From NCBI GenBank assembly GCA_013368375.1, contig JAACJP010000013.1:848726-912725 (forward strand): a stretch of 64,000 bases of DNA, in the 5' to 3' direction. Positions within the stretch are counted from its first letter, which is position 1; each line of letters starts with the position of its first letter. Source of the stretch: Tricholomella constricta (taxonomy: Eukaryota; Basidiomycota; Agaricomycetes; Agaricales; Lyophyllaceae). Shown in pieces: positions 39,975-49,424 of the stretch. The notes below the pieces were generated by a model. It searched no databases, was not told the origin of the DNA, and saw nothing but the letters and a program-made list of their open reading frames with translations. A program made the translations under genes and the position numbers.

Positions 39975-41276
39975 CTAAAGTTGAATTGCTCGGCGTCCGT
40001 TAATCCAACTTTCACTAGCAGACCTAAGAATTCGAGTTCTACCGTTGCCAGCTGCAGCCTGCGTCTGGTCGTTCATCTGCCGACCACGGTATTCCGCATT
40101 GCTGCCTAGAGGCCTGGCTGAAGCCTGTTTCCGCGAGGAGTTGATAGAAGCCTCATGGACCGTCGGAGAGGATTTGCGGATGTCAGACGACGCAGTAACG
40201 TCGGTGGCGATTGGCGGCGTTGCGAAATACGGCGCGTCGTATGGCTGTGTGCGAGTGCGGGGAACAGGTGCTGATGTGCGCCGGTGAGGTTTCAGTGAAA
40301 AATAGGACGTGACCGGTGACTGGACGGAGTTCGAGGATGGCGACTTTAAACTGGTAACAGCCTTGTGGCTTGAGGGACAGCGAAAAGGGAGCACACTCTT
40401 GATAACCGTGGTGTCGGCCGGATCTGTTTTACGATTTCGCGAGGACCAGGGTGCAGTGAATCCGGCGCTGGATCTCCTCACGCGTTTCGTATCATCCACT
40501 GAAGGTCAAGATCAAAATTTGAATAGCATTCGCTCACAAAATACGTACGTGACGAGGTTCGCGCAAAGGTAGCTTCAATCGGCTCAGGGTGGCCAACATT
40601 GTCCCGAGTTTTGCCTCCAAAAGGATGTATTATCCTAGGGAGGTGAGTTGACAAGGAGGATCGCCGAGATAAGCTGTCTGACTCGGCTAGAGATTCATCA
40701 TATGTATCCCGTTTCACTAGTCCGTAGTTCGCCGTGGAGGAAGACGGAACGGATGAGTCTGGTGGCGTAGAAAGCACGCCAGAAATATCCTGGTTGGACA
40801 CTTCAGGAGATTGCTCTGTGACTGGCAAATTTCGCTCGGACAGGGGCGTGTCGACAAAGTATACGTGCTTCGAACGATTCGGGCTGTCGTGATTGTTGCT
40901 GGGGCCGTTGTTTATCATGATGGGGATGGAAGGACCTGAAGATGAGGGAAGAGACGATCGACGGGGCCGGAATCGGTGAGGAACCTGAGTCGTCGGAAAA
41001 AGAGCAGGAGCGAGTGCTTCCAATTTGGTAGATGGTACGAGCCATCGTAGCCAGATAGCAAGAATACTCTGGTCAAAAAACATCAGACGGTTGGTTCATT
41101 AGCCTGCGCAAGATACGCACCAGTCCGAAACCTATTGAGCCGAGAGCTCGGGCAGACAAATTTACAAGGAGAGATCTGTTATTCGTGTTCGAGGGCGTAG
41201 CATCGTTCGGCTCATTGAGCGGAGGCATGGGGGCTTTCGTTGCTGGACTAGAGCAGCGGGAAAGGCACTGCAGCAT
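39975..41276 (-). CDS. Host-type gene, unknown function, three exons
   Basis: Minus-strand exons 41276-41121, 41068-40549 and 40498-39975 join in phase to 399 residues. Introns are 52 and 50 nt with good borders: GTGCGT...GACCAG and GTACGT...CTTCAG. The N-terminus is short and polar, followed by a hydrophobic stretch made across intron 1 (ALGSIGFGL joined to SILAIWLRWLV), a possible single membrane segment near residues 45-63. The remainder is Ser/Pro/Thr/Arg-rich and probably disordered, with PHRRTSAPVPRTRTQP-type basic patches. I recognise no family. The consistent introns and phases argue for a real gene. It is one of few non-transposon genes here. Confidence 0.65.
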
Positions 41277-41591
41277 CGTCTAGTCGAAGCTCCCTCGTCA
41301 AAAATGCGTCAAGGCTTAACGGGGCGTCGTGAGCGTGGATGTATATACTTGTCAACGACAATGAGGATCTTTGAAGCCTGCATAGGCGCGCCCGAGGAGG
41401 TGGTAGGAACGATGGCATGTTGTCCAGGTTTATATACGCGATTTATAACATGAGAACCACTTTCAAATATCAGATCTCAGAGGTGATCTGATCGAGTTGC
41501 GTCAGCCGCATTACTTGCCGCTCTCGGTTCCTCGGCAGCTAGTCATTGTAATCAAACGAGTAGCGTAGTCACATCTCTCTCCTACTCCGTA

Positions 41592-42320
41592 TCAGGCTTT
41601 CCTGGATGGGTCTACTCCGACGGCTGCGATTCTTGATGAGCATGTACGCGTACAGTGAATAGCCATGAACGTACTGATATACCCAGTAACACCCAGAGGC
41701 CAGTCGTCATTAATGGACATGATGCTGAAGCAAGTGACATTAGGTTGGGCTCCTCACATGCAAAACGAGAAATAACGCACTCGACTATTGCGCTGTACCC
41801 GGCGCTGTTGGCTATCTTGAAGTTGGGGTCCTGTGCATTCAACACGCGTGCATTGGTGTTCTGAGCATAGTTCGAGTACTGGCTCACGACGTCGGTCCAA
41901 CGATCCGTGAAGAAGACCTGACCAACGTGAGAGATAGTACCGGACATCGATGAGGACGTGTGAATCATTAGATTGATGTGATTCGCGCCGTAAGAAGTGT
42001 GGCCAGGGAATATGGTCTGGAACTCTGCGATCCCGGAACTGGCAGAAGTGAAGGCGCCCCGAAGGAAGGTAGATCCGTAGGTTCCGAGTGCATTGGCTAA
42101 TAAATCAATCGGCATTCATTCTTACGGCGAGTTCTTTTCATAGCGTAACACGCACAAGACCAGATTTCAACCATTACGTTCGGGATGGGCTTGCACGTGG
42201 TCACATCCAAAACGCCAATGTCGAGCGTTAGAGCAACCCCGCTGAGAGCCATCACCGTCATAAATGACCCGAATTCAGCAAAGATTACTCACACCTGGCC
42301 TTCAGTAACATCTTGGCGCA
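41592..42320 (-). pseudogene. Intradiol-dioxygenase-like gene, iron ligands largely lost; 5' end unresolved
   Basis: Exons on the minus strand, all in phase: one ending 42293 (ends VRQDVTEGQ), 42241-42156 (GVALTLDIGVLDVTTCKPIPNV), 42096-41781 (TFLRGAFTS, IFPGHTSYGANHINLMIH, ISHVGQVFF), 41724-41675 (SINDDWPLGVTGYI) and 41623-41592 (TVGVDPSRKA, stop). Introns are 51-59 nt with GTGAGT, GTGCGT, GTGCGT and GTACGT donors. The blocks are those of secreted fungal intradiol ring-cleavage dioxygenases. That family binds iron with two Tyr and two His. Here PYY reads PCN, GHY reads GHT and HIH reads HIN, so three ligands appear replaced. Upstream exons are unclear; a coding-like run (EIAAFNLARREKRG) lies near 42620-42545. 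Decayed gene or pseudoenzyme. Confidence 0.65.
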
Positions 42321-43950
42321 CAGGCTGTAGAATGTTACAAGGCACCCCCAGGAGAGGAATGGACTGGACTTTACCGGGTTGGGAATATAGTCAACTAAGA
42401 AATACGTGTCAGTTCAAGACTAAGTGTGCACAGGTTGTCTACCTCGAGGGGTCTCTGGAGCTGCAACGCAGGTGAGCTATAAAGACGTAGACCCTTCACT
42501 TGATGTTATTGCCAATGTACAAAGTAGCCTACGTTCTGCAGGCCAGAAAAGGAAGTCCTTTTGGCGTGTCCGCGTTTCTCCCTTCTTGCGAGATTGAATG
42601 CTGCAATCTCCTGTTGATAGCTCCTTGCAGCGATTGAGCTCGACTTTTCAGAACGGTAGGCTAGGAAAAGCACCATGAGAATTTACTTCAAGAGAGAAAT
42701 GTATAGGGCTGACCAGATACAATACTGTAAAGAGTAAGGAGAGGGATAAGCGAGAAGCTATGCATGGTTTGGACGAGCGATTACTCGGATTGTCTGGGTT
42801 CGAGAGCCGTCAGTAAGCCCGTTTTATATGTCGGAGAAACGAGAAGAGCAGACGATGCTGTAGAGTCACCTTGGCAGATAATTTCGACGCATTCTGGCAC
42901 TAGGATATTCTGCGGGACTCGCTCGAGCGGGGCAGAGAGGCTGGGTTCTATCTTGGTTCTATCAATACACAAATGTCAACTTCATATGAAGCGTGGCATG
43001 TCCGCAGTTTATACCCTGCTCTTCCGTTGAATCTCATTGCGTGTCTTCCAAAGACACCCGTGTCTGATCTCGTGAGAGTCCGCTTTCCATCCGGGTGGGT
43101 CAGTGAGAAGGTGTGGAGCGTGTAGTACAAAAAGCCATTTAAGGTGATGAGCTAGTCGGGAATTCAAATTGTTCAATTGTTTAGATATCCAGTCGAGATG
43201 CATATACACTCCTGCCTATCGTATTCCTGATATTCTTGCCTGCAAGATCCGGATGAACGAAGTGTGTCGCCGGAATGGGAAACCATTCTATGCAGGAAGG
43301 ACCTCTTCTGCTCGATGCAACCTTAGACGGCATCGGTGATGGCTTAACCGTATGTTCACCGGAACAAACATCAGATTTTTCGAACGCAAACCCCGATACA
43401 AGGTCGTAATGAAAATTGCGAACGGTGTCAACCTTTTGATACTGTAAGCGCCATAGAAATCAGCAGGTCATTCGAAGAAGACTTGGGAATGCCACTGGCA
43501 GGAAGTGGATTGCAATCGTGTGACTCGGCTCTCGCGTTAATATTTGCCAAACATGCCACAAAACAAAATAACTATCCAATTGGATTCAGGGCATAAGAGA
43601 TATTGATGTCTGCACTTCTCAGTTGGTATACTGTATTGTGATCTCTCAGAATGAAATAACCAGAGGTTCACAAAAAGAATTATGAGAACATTTGTTATAG
43701 TACAAGACCACCGCAAGGCAGCTGAGAGAGCGATGGGGCATACCTTGTAGCAACAAGTATAGCATCACTACCACATGCATATGCCTTAGTATCAGTTTGT
43801 AAATTTCACTACTCTGGCCCTGATAAGGTGTTTAGAAATGGTGGTCAAGCTTACATATCCACAGTGATCCCACGGACGCGCAAACGCTCGGCGGATCGGA
43901 AACGGTACCCTGCACACGTCAGGGAGAGGCGTCTAAAACAGGGACTCAGG
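42321..43950. other. Mostly featureless stretch
   Basis: Apart from a possible 5' exon of the dioxygenase-like gene near 42545-42660 (minus), I see no gene, repeat or RNA here. Short ORFs on both strands look random. Confidence 0.4.
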
Positions 43951-44120
43951 TCTCTGGGCCATCGAGGGGCGATGAGCACGGCCCGTCGGTGTGCGCATTC
44001 GCAATCTCAGCAGGCGCAGGAATATGGGGGCAAGGGGCCTTCTTTTATTACTGTACTAAGCATGTAAAGACCAACATGGGCTAACGCCCAGCGGTCGATA
44101 AACAGGGAAATTAAAAAAAA
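43951..44120. repeat. Dispersed repeat, second copy of 16362-16520
   Basis: Shares with 16362-16520 an ordered series of blocks (GGCCCGTC, GCGCATT, TCAGCAGG, GGGGCCTTCTTT, AATAAACAGGGA or close variants). Here it ends in an A-rich run. No coding sense. Possibly a remnant of a non-coding element. Confidence 0.55.
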
Positions 44121-44206
44121 AAAAAACCACAGTGATGAATGTTGCCTTCTGCAAACTTACACCAGCTGTTCTCTGAGGATTTTTTTTTTGGCACACGAAG
44201 TAGGTG

Positions 44207-44394
44207 CTAATGATATTTAGAGACTTCCACATGGCCACGATACCATCCATTGAAGATGCGTGATTTGGAAGGGTCCATGCCCACAGATATCAGACATCCG
44301 ATGAGGGCAGTTATCGAAGGTGAAGCAATATAAGATGCACTGATGTATCTGATAATCCCCTGTGGCCAGTCATCATTGATTGATAGAAGACTGT
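44207..44394 (-). pseudogene. C-terminal fragment of a second intradiol-dioxygenase-like gene
   Basis: The minus strand reads SLLSINDDWPQGIIRYIS and, after about 50 nt, ISVGMDPSKSRIFNG. These match the last two exons of the gene at 41592-41724 (SINDDWPLGVTGYI and VGVDPSRKA). The intron donor GTGCAT is present but the expected AG acceptor is missing. The upstream part is cut off by an LTR at 44395. Confidence 0.6.
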
Positions 44395-44847
44395 TGTTAG
44401 GGGAACTCCCGTTCACAGCCTCCGACACTCACCAACTGTCCTCAACGTGTGCAATCACTCCTGACCAATCACAATCCCGACTCCAACGCTCTGACCCAAG
44501 CGTCGGTGTACATACTTATATCCTTCCTGTCACTACCCTTCCCTCCCAGCATGCACCCAATCCCGACCCCGACTTCCCGACCTCCTGATGTTGGCTGTCC
44601 GACCTCGTGCCTGCACCCTGAGCCAAGATGATCAGACAGTGTCAGGAACATGTCCATACATGCGCTGCTGACCATTCACTACTATTACACACTATGAAGA
44701 GCCAGCAGTTACATAATATGCTCATATATAGTCGGTCCTCTGGCATCTGGGAATCCTTTACACTATTGTCTTTGGAGCTTCCCCTTGCCAGGTAAGCCCT
44801 ACCTACATTCATTCACATACATACACAACACTGTACTGTGTCCAACA
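44395..44847 (+). repeat. Solo LTR related to the Ty3-C LTR
   Basis: Starts TGTTAGGGGAAC and follows the reverse complement of the Ty3-C LTR through several blocks, including GACCCAAGCGTCGGTGTACA, TGGCATCTGGGAATCCTTTA and CTTGCCAGGTAAGCC. It is clearly diverged. A plausible end is CCAACA at 44847. No matching target duplication was found, so the right boundary is uncertain. Confidence 0.75.
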
Positions 44848-45556
44848 CTCTAGCGGGCCTATACAGTGTACCGTAGTCGACAGGGCTAGCGGGTCCTCTG
44901 TGCTATAGCGGGCACCCTGACAGTGTATCATGGTTGACGGAGCAGCAGACCTGATACACTATAGTGTAACTTACAGCAATAGCAGGCTCGGTACACTCTC
45001 AGAGAGCCCAGATCACTGCTGCAGCTGGGTCCCTTCTTGGGTCAGGGGATCAATCCATCGACCTCACCGGGGCCACTGCTGCAGCCGGGTCCCCTCTCGG
45101 GTCAGGGGATCAATCCGCTTCCGGACACCAGGGCATACAAGCATGCATATTTGATCTGGAAATTTCATCTGATCAGCTCGCAAATGGGGGGATACATTGT
45201 GGCTTTCCGAAAGAGTGCACATGCAATCCGGAATAATTGTCCGGATGAGGGAAAGCATTTTCGGTTGTAGCAGAAGCTGGATTCAGACAGGACAAAACAC
45301 GAATGCCATTTTCCGGACCCAAGCCAGTAATGGGGGTTTCTGGACACGGGGCTTACATTTGCCTTACCGGAAGCATGCATATTCGATCCGGAATTCTTCC
45401 TCAGATGTGGGAAATGTCATCTGATCAGTGCAGAAATGGGGGGATACATTGTGGCTTTCCGGAAGAGTGCACATGCAATCTGGGAAGCTGGTTTCGGACA
45501 GGACAAAAAAGAGTGCCGTCAGCCGGGAAGTGTGTGATGTGGGTATATAGCCCCGC
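44848..45556. repeat. Short tandem repeats and CCGG-rich degenerate repeats left of Ty3-D
   Basis: A 58-bp period repeat with two copies lies at about 45014-45113 (core CTCGGGTCAGGGGATCAATCC or variant). At 45141-45556 a longer unit, period about 250 bp, repeats (ATGGGGGGATACATTGTGGC at about 45184 and 45436) and is rich in TTCCGGAA/ATCCGGAAT motifs. Similar CCGG-rich sequence continues at 58220 on the other side of Ty3-D, so Ty3-D landed inside this repeat tract. Confidence 0.65.
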
Positions 45557-46599
45557 TGATGAGCACCGTCCCGCGCTGTACACAGAACCTGCCCATAATA
45601 TAGACATCAACCGCTGCGCCACGACGAATACGGTCCCGGATGCGACCAAAGCGCCGAACCGACCGACCGACAATACGACCGACCGACCGACAGTACGACC
45701 AAACGACCGACGCACCGACCAAGAAACAGAGTAACTTGAAACGCCAGTTCTCCTCTCTGGGCACACGGAGCACGGAACGCCGTATAACCTGTCAACGACC
45801 GCGCACGTTTGTATGCCAAGTTCTCAACCCGGCGACAACCAAACCCGATTTGAAATTATCATCGGAAACACCTCTGCCCAGCCATTCGCAGGGAGGATCC
45901 GGCCGTACCACGGAGTTCCGCACCCAAGAGCCACTACCGATCGCAAATCCACCACCGATCATACATCCGACCCGACACCGCGAGCCGATCAAAAGCCCCT
46001 TGCTGAGCCAAAGAGCGCCACACTCTCTAAAAAGTGTCGCGCGGTACCAAGCTTGGCAGCGCTTCTCACAATAAACCAGTAAAACACCTGCCTCACCAGC
46101 TCGCGAGAGGCGAGTCGGTCGCATAGTATAAAAACATACCCATGTACTACCTACCTCCCCCAGTGAATTACAGCCCGTATTTTCCCTCACACTCAGAGTG
46201 AATAGCTCAAAACCGTCGTCTCTGTCGTCTCTGCACCGTCCTCATCGTATAAACCGTCGCCACTGTCGTAAATCTCGTAACTGCCGTCTCTGTCGCCTCG
46301 TACTAGTCGCCCGAACCCGTGAGTTCTCCGTATTAACCTCGTCCGTCTCGTTGTCGCACGACCGACACCCAAAGTCGCGTCGCCAACCCGTTCCACTCGG
46401 GAACGTCGCGTTCCATCGCCCCCGTCGCGTTGTTGTCGGTTCGACTAGCTACGAGTCGGATCGTCCCTTACCTTTGTCAAACAACCCTTACAAGCCCTGC
46501 ACACTCGCGTGTTTGGGAACTTTTAACATTTCTCGCCCCCCATAGTTGTTAGTTGTTTTGTTGTTGTGCACAGCACCTACAGGCCTTCTAGCGCTATCA
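45557..46599 (+). repeat. Ty3-D 5' LTR
   Basis: 1,043 bp. A CGAC-rich microsatellite-like stretch lies at 45655-45722 (GACCGACCGAC repeats). TATAAAAA at 46127-46134 is a good TATA box candidate. The interior begins TTCTGGAACCC at 46600, probably the primer-binding region. Confidence 0.95.
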
Positions 46600-47085
46600 T
46601 TCTGGAACCCACCGCGAGGGGTTTTAAAAGCCACCGCCGAACACGCAACCTCATTCCTCTTGTTCATAAAAACCTACGAATCGTCGACCATTCCGCCCGC
46701 AACCTGACAAGAAGCTAAAACTCGAACCCTCCGTGCCGAAATTCGCGCTGCTCTCGGACAAGCCGACACCGACTCAGAATCGCTCTCCCCGTTCTTCCGC
46801 TCAGTAACCCCACACCACGCGATCCATAACAACCTCAGCCCGCTCTTCTATAGCCCTTCGTCGACACTACCGTCGCCTACCCCGACCGATCAAACACCGC
46901 TCCCCGAACCAACCGCGCAACCCGACCTAGCTTTCGACCCCTTTGCGTCGGAACCTCCTACCACCGATCAAGGAGTTGAATTTAGACTCCCCTATCTATC
47001 GCCCACGACCCCGGAAATCTCAGATTCTTCTTCACCGTCGTATTCCCCCTCCCCGTCCCCTATCCCGAAACCAATACCATCTATC
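46600..47085 (+). other. Ty3-D leader
   Basis: 486 nt between LTR and gag ATG. TTCTGGAACCCACCGCGAGG at its start is the likely primer-binding region; I could not match it to a tRNA. The rest is C-rich and untranslated. Confidence 0.6.
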
Positions 47086-49389
47086 ATGGCACAACCACCA
47101 ATCATTATAAAGCCGATGCCCGCACGCGGGCAAAGCTCGGCACCGACGTTCGTGCCCGAACGCGCGCGCGAACTGCGCCGATATTTCTCGGACTTAAATC
47201 ATCTCTTCATCGAGTGCAACGTCGTAGATGAACAAGAGAAGAAAACGCACACTACGCGATACACCGACATCGATACCGCGGATCTGTGGGAGCAACTTGA
47301 TGAGTTCGCAGTCGGTACCACATACGACGATTGGCGAAAAGCGATAATGGCGCTTTACCCAGGCGCAAGCGAAGAAAGAAAGTATTCAATGGCCGACCTC
47401 GACTACCTGATCAGAGAACGACACCGACTCGGGATCCAGTCGAATAGTGACCTCGGGGAATATTACCGACAGTTCCTTTCTGTTACCCAGTTCCTTGTCA
47501 GCAAAAACCGACTTTCGATAAACGAACGCGACCGCCAATTCCGTCGCGCGTTCCAGTCCGATCTATGGTCAAGGATCCATCGCAGGCTCGAGATCCTAAA
47601 CCCGAACCACCATCCCGACGACCCCTACGCCACGGAAACCGTTCGCGCTGCGGCTGAACATATCCTCCACGGAACAAACGCCGGCCAACGACAGGAAGCG
47701 CCATCGGGCGCGCCCCCACAAATTACGATCGCGCCAAGCGGGTCGTTAACGGGCGCGACCAAATCGCCTAGCACGGGACAGCCCCTCAAGTTGGAAGAGC
47801 TCTACGAAAGAATCAACCTGTTGGAACAACATATCCAACGCTTAGGACAAGACAAAGGAGGCGACGGCGGCCGACCGAATCAGTCACCTAATGACAACTG
47901 CCACTTCTGCGGTGGTGAAGGACATTATATTCCTAACTGTCCCATACATCAAACATACGCGACCGAAGGACGCTGCCGACGAACCGACGACAACAAGATA
48001 GGCCTACCAAGCGGCGCGCGCATACCGGCGGGAACGCCAGGTCGATACATAAAAGACAAGTTAGACGAGTGGCACAGGCGCAACCCCGGCCAAATGGCGA
48101 CAGGACAGCTATCAGCGAACGCGAACCCGACCGAAAGCATGATGTTGGAAATACTACAGTTTAACGACGTCACCGACCATGACCTGAAAATCGAGGATCG
48201 CATGATCGTGTTAGAACGAGAACTCAACACCCTGCGTGCAAGGAAAGAGGTGTTCGATGGCGTAGAACTTATTAGCCGCGCACCGCAAAAGCGACCCGTC
48301 ACGGTCGAAACCGTTCAAGACGCCGACCAACCAAGGATTGCACCAGTCAACAAGTCAGCGCCCGCGTCGCAGCCCGTCTCGGACGCAACGAAAGGCCAAG
48401 CCAAGGCTCCCCCGCCACCGTCCAACATACCTCTGATCCCCAGTACCAAGACCGACGCCACAGGCAATGCCCGCGACCAGACTCCAGTACACCCTTTCTC
48501 TAACATTCCTGAGAACCGATACATCCCCCCTACCACGCGAAACTTAGCCGCCACGGAGAAGGCGAAAGCCGACAGTGCGTACCGCACACAGGCGCCCATT
48601 ACAGATCCAACCAAATCAACGACTCTATTCGAACGCGCACTCGACGCCACCATACCGGTCACAGTTCGGGAACTCTGCGGGGTAGCGCCAGAGGTTCGCG
48701 GAAAGTTTAGGGAAGCTAATACACCGAAGCGTATCGTCGCCGGCAACCTCACAACGGTATACCAGGAAGTCCCCACGTCGGCATTCATTGAGGAACTCGA
48801 CGCACTACCTTGCGAATCCAACAGCGACAACGCGACGCCACCGCCCGGAGCGCTAGTCACCGGCAACATCTACGACACGTATTACCAGACTCTACTACCT
48901 GGCGAGCATCCGGACCGACTGATCGTCGCAATGGAATCGCATGCACTCAGATCGATCATGATAATGGTCGACGCGAGAGAACAGATAGAAAGCATTGTCG
49001 ATAGCGGGTGCCAGATCATAGCCATGTCGGAAGAAGTTTGCCATGGACTAGGGGTCAAATACGACCCAACTATAGTGCTACAGATGCAATCGGCGAACGG
49101 AACAACCGACCCGTCGCTCGGTCTAGCACGAAACGTACCTTGTACGATAGGAGAGGTCACGCTCTATCTCCAAATGCACGTCATTCGCAATCCTGCATAC
49201 GATATACTCCTCGGCCGCCCGTTCGACGTACTTACTTGCTCTAACGTGAAAACGAGATCCGCCGACGATACGATCATAACCATCACCGACCCGAACACTC
49301 GAGAGGTCATCGCGATACCGACCTTCGCGCGCGGACAACGTCGTCGCCCCAAGACCGACGTAAATTTTCATATACTCTCGAGGAAATAA
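47086..49389 (+). CDS. Ty3-D Gag with C-terminal aspartic protease
   Basis: ATG 47086, 767 residues, stop TAA at 49387. A capsid-like domain covers residues 15-210 (YFSDLNHLF, LWEQLDEFAVGTTYDDW). A canonical CX2CX4HX4C zinc knuckle (CHFCGGEGHYIPNC) lies at about 47899-47940. After a Pro/Ala/Thr-rich linker a retropepsin-like domain with D-S-G (IVDSGCQIIAMS) and YDILLGRPFDVLT ends the ORF. A slippery heptamer lies in the last 28 nt. The -1 frame is open from there into pol, so Gag-Pol is probably made by frameshifting. Confidence 0.92.
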   Translation: MAQPPIIIKPMPARGQSSAPTFVPERARELRRYFSDLNHLFIECNVVDEQEKKTHTTRYTDIDTADLWEQLDEFAVGTTYDDWRKAIMALYPGASEERKYSMADLDYLIRERHRLGIQSNSDLGEYYRQFLSVTQFLVSKNRLSINERDRQFRRAFQSDLWSRIHRRLEILNPNHHPDDPYATETVRAAAEHILHGTNAGQRQEAPSGAPPQITIAPSGSLTGATKSPSTGQPLKLEELYERINLLEQHIQRLGQDKGGDGGRPNQSPNDNCHFCGGEGHYIPNCPIHQTYATEGRCRRTDDNKIGLPSGARIPAGTPGRYIKDKLDEWHRRNPGQMATGQLSANANPTESMMLEILQFNDVTDHDLKIEDRMIVLERELNTLRARKEVFDGVELISRAPQKRPVTVETVQDADQPRIAPVNKSAPASQPVSDATKGQAKAPPPPSNIPLIPSTKTDATGNARDQTPVHPFSNIPENRYIPPTTRNLAATEKAKADSAYRTQAPITDPTKSTTLFERALDATIPVTVRELCGVAPEVRGKFREANTPKRIVAGNLTTVYQEVPTSAFIEELDALPCESNSDNATPPPGALVTGNIYDTYYQTLLPGEHPDRLIVAMESHALRSIMIMVDAREQIESIVDSGCQIIAMSEEVCHGLGVKYDPTIVLQMQSANGTTDPSLGLARNVPCTIGEVTLYLQMHVIRNPAYDILLGRPFDVLTCSNVKTRSADDTIITITDPNTREVIAIPTFARGQRRRPKTDVNFHILSRK

Positions 49390-49424
49390 GTCGAGATCAC
49401 GGCGATCTTGCACTCCTCCTCGAG
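49362..49424 (+). promoter_or_regulatory. Candidate -1 ribosomal frameshift signal (AAATTTT plus stem)
   Basis: The heptamer A AAT TTT (49362-49368) is in the gag frame and fits X XXY YYZ. After an 8-nt spacer, CTCGAGGA (49377-49384) pairs perfectly with TCCTCGAG (49417-49424). The 32-nt loop contains a second stem, AGATC/GATCT. The -1 frame is open from the heptamer onward, past the gag stop at 49387. Confidence 0.7.

Noticed and set aside
45425..45766. Minus-strand ORFs rich in Arg/Ser/Val across the Ty3-D LTR CGAC repeats (also 57226-57438)
   Set aside because: They are translations of a simple repeat in the LTR, present identically in both LTRs.
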